Positions 62,951 through 64,000 of a stretch of 64,000 nucleotides of DNA are shown here, piece by piece (position 1 is the first letter of the stretch; each line of letters opens with the position of its first letter). Below the pieces are notes generated by a model. The model had not been told where the DNA came from. It did no database searches and saw nothing but the letters and a program-made list of their open reading frames with translations. Position numbers and translations under genes: made by a program. The DNA is from Aurelia coerulea. Its lineage: Eukaryota; Cnidaria; Scyphozoa; Semaeostomeae; Ulmaridae. The stretch spans positions 12,037,896 through 12,101,895 of the forward strand of contig CM076957.1 in the NCBI GenBank assembly GCA_039566865.1, given 5' to 3'.

Positions 62951-64000
62951 TTACTTTACTACCTAAAATATATATTATAAAGAGTATTGCACTCTTCGTC
63001 CTTTAAAACCTTGGTTCTGCCCGTAAATTTCTTTTATAGCACTATATTAGTGCTCTAGCAGCCATTTTTTTGAAACATTACTATAGACATTAGTTTTTTT
63101 TTAGTCTCATTTTAGCTTTACTGCATGAATAAACATCGATTAATTAAATGTTCATTTCCTCAAAGAAAACAAAATATAACAACAAAAAGTGTGGATTAAC
63201 GTACTTTAGTAGCTACAATATATATTATAAAGAGTATTGCACTCTTCGTCCTTTAAAACTTTAGTTCTGCCAGTAATTTCTTTTAGAGCACTATATTAGT
63301 GCTGTAGCAGCCAATTTTTGAAACATTACTATAAACATTAGTTTTTTCTTTCGTTTCAATTTAAATTTACTGCATAAACAAACATCGATTAATTAAATGT
63401 TAATTTTCTCAAAGAAAGCAAAATACAAACACAAAAAGTGTGGATTAACTTACTTTAGTAGCCAAAATATATATTATAAAGAATATTGCACTCATGGTCC
63501 TTTAAAACTTTAGTTCTGCCAGTAGCTTCTTTATAGCACTATATTAGTGCTGCAGCAACGATTATTTGAAACATTACTATATACATTAGTTATTTCTTTA
63601 GTTTCATCTTAAATTTACTGCATAAACAAACATCGATTAATAAAATTTTTTTTTTTTTTTTCTCAAGAAAACAAAATATAACAACAAAAAGTGTATACTA
63701 ACGTACTTTAGATGCTACAATATATATTATAAAGAGTATTGCACTCTTCGTTCTTTAAAACTTTAGTTCTGCCATTAACTCCTTTATAGCACTTTATTAG
63801 TGCTACAGCAACGATTTTGTGAAACATTACTATATACATTAGTTTTTTCTTTCGTTTCATTTTAGCTTTACTGCATAAACAAACATCGATTAATTAAATG
63901 TTAATTTTCTCAAAGAAAACAAATAACAAACACAAAAAGTGTGGATTAACTTACTTTAGTACCTAAAATATATATTATAAAGAACATTGCACTCATGGTC
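62951..64000 (+). repeat. Family II/III monomers to the window end
   Basis: A TTACTACCTAAAAT monomer with an A-type right half leads into TTTCCTCAAAG, GCCAATTTTTG and ATGTTAATT monomers. From about 63379 the sequence follows 58920 onward at offset 4459 (CTCAAGAAAAC at 59203 and 63662). The array continues past the window edge. Confidence 0.65.
63646..63661 (+). repeat. 16-T homopolymer replacing ATGTTTATTTT
   Basis: At 63638-63661 the monomer reads TTAATAAAA followed by 16 T residues and then CTCAAGAAAAC. The sister monomer at 59203 reads TTAATTAAATGTTTATTTTCTCAAG. The right half of the core dyad is lost. This is the longest single-base run noticed in the window and may be either a real mutation or a sequencing artefact. 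Confidence 0.85.

Larger units (their letters stand above)
1..64000 (+). repeat. Satellite array, ~248-bp monomer, head to tail
   Basis: The core ACATCGATTAATTAAATG recurs about every 248 bases from the first base to the last, always on the plus strand, giving about 258 monomers. Monomer starts at 1, 248, 497, 746 and 993 show unit lengths of 247-249. G+C is about 28% in the monomer counted (69 of 249 bases). No unique sequence, transposon, inverted block or gap was seen. Alternating monomer classes and nested higher-order repeats are typical of centromeric or pericentromeric satellites in eukaryotes; that location is an inference. The array runs off both ends of the window. No known satellite family was recognised. 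Confidence 0.98.

Noticed and set aside
1..64000. CRISPR array
   Set aside because: Repeats are about 248 bp with no unique spacers between them, and the copies diverge gradually; no cas genes are present.
1..64000. Human-type CENP-B box (TTCG-N4-A-N2-CGGG)
   Set aside because: TTCG occurs (TTCGTCC, TTCGTTTC) but no CGGG follows at the required spacing in the monomers read.
1..64000. Terminal repeats or target duplications of a transposon as the monomer source
   Set aside because: The inverted repeats seen are short internal dyads; no longer terminal inverted repeat or flanking target duplication was found at monomer boundaries.
1..64000. tRNA, rRNA or other structured RNA genes
   Set aside because: No G+C-rich segment, A/B box pair or rRNA motif was seen. 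The most G+C-rich piece of the monomer is the GCTGTAGCAGC dyad.

Overview
The whole 64 kb window is one uninterrupted satellite DNA array. A monomer of about 248 bp (range about 240-249, roughly 28% G+C) is repeated about 258 times, always in the same orientation. I found no gene, tRNA, rRNA, CRISPR array, recognisable transposon or unique flanking sequence. Arrays of this kind are typical of eukaryotic centromeric or pericentromeric heterochromatin. I do not recognise the monomer as a named satellite and cannot name the species. CpG is not strongly depleted (4 seen against about 4.7 expected in the monomer at 248-496). This fits a genome with little CpG methylation, such as an insect or other invertebrate, better than a vertebrate, but it is only weak evidence.

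Monomers fall into two main classes. A-type monomers carry ATAACAACAAAAA, AACGTAC, GCTACAAT, GTAATTTCTTTTA and TGTAGCAGCCATTCTTGG. B-type monomers carry ACAAACACAAAAA, AACTTAC, GCCAAAAT, GTAACTTCTTTA and TGCAGCAACCAATTTTTG. A and B alternate over long stretches, most clearly at about 36.8-39.1 kb, so the underlying unit is a dimer of about 497 bp. Mosaic monomers (B-A-B and similar) and local runs of A break the alternation. The monomer contains short inverted repeats: AAACAT-N11-ATGTTT, TTTTCT-CAA-AGAAAA and AGCACTA-TAT-TAGTGCT, plus a GCTG/CAGC dyad overlapping the last one.

Higher-order layout: (I) 1-18893, three related blocks starting at 1, 6624 and 10319, of about 27, 15 and 35 monomers. 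The third contains a 2194-bp tandem duplication at 12786-17173. (II) 18894 to about 26 kb, a 9-mer unit of about 2235 bp in two full copies, with a 5-mer and a 1-mer derivative between them. (III) About 25-50 kb, a second family with marker spacings of 10, 12, 14, 19 and 22 monomers. It includes a 5473-bp tandem repeat and a 7.1 kb block repeated about 12.7 kb away. (IV) 51459 to about 58380, a 15-mer unit of 3733 bp followed by a 13-mer copy. (V) About 58.4-64 kb, a patchwork of earlier segments, including an island of family I sequence at about 62.13-62.95 kb.

Nearly all differences between copies are whole numbers of monomers, as expected from unequal exchange in register. The few exceptions are a 63-bp partial duplication, small deletions and a 16-T run. 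All coordinates come from reading the sequence by eye. Marker spacings should be accurate to a few bases, but block edges are approximate, and identity percentages were not computed.
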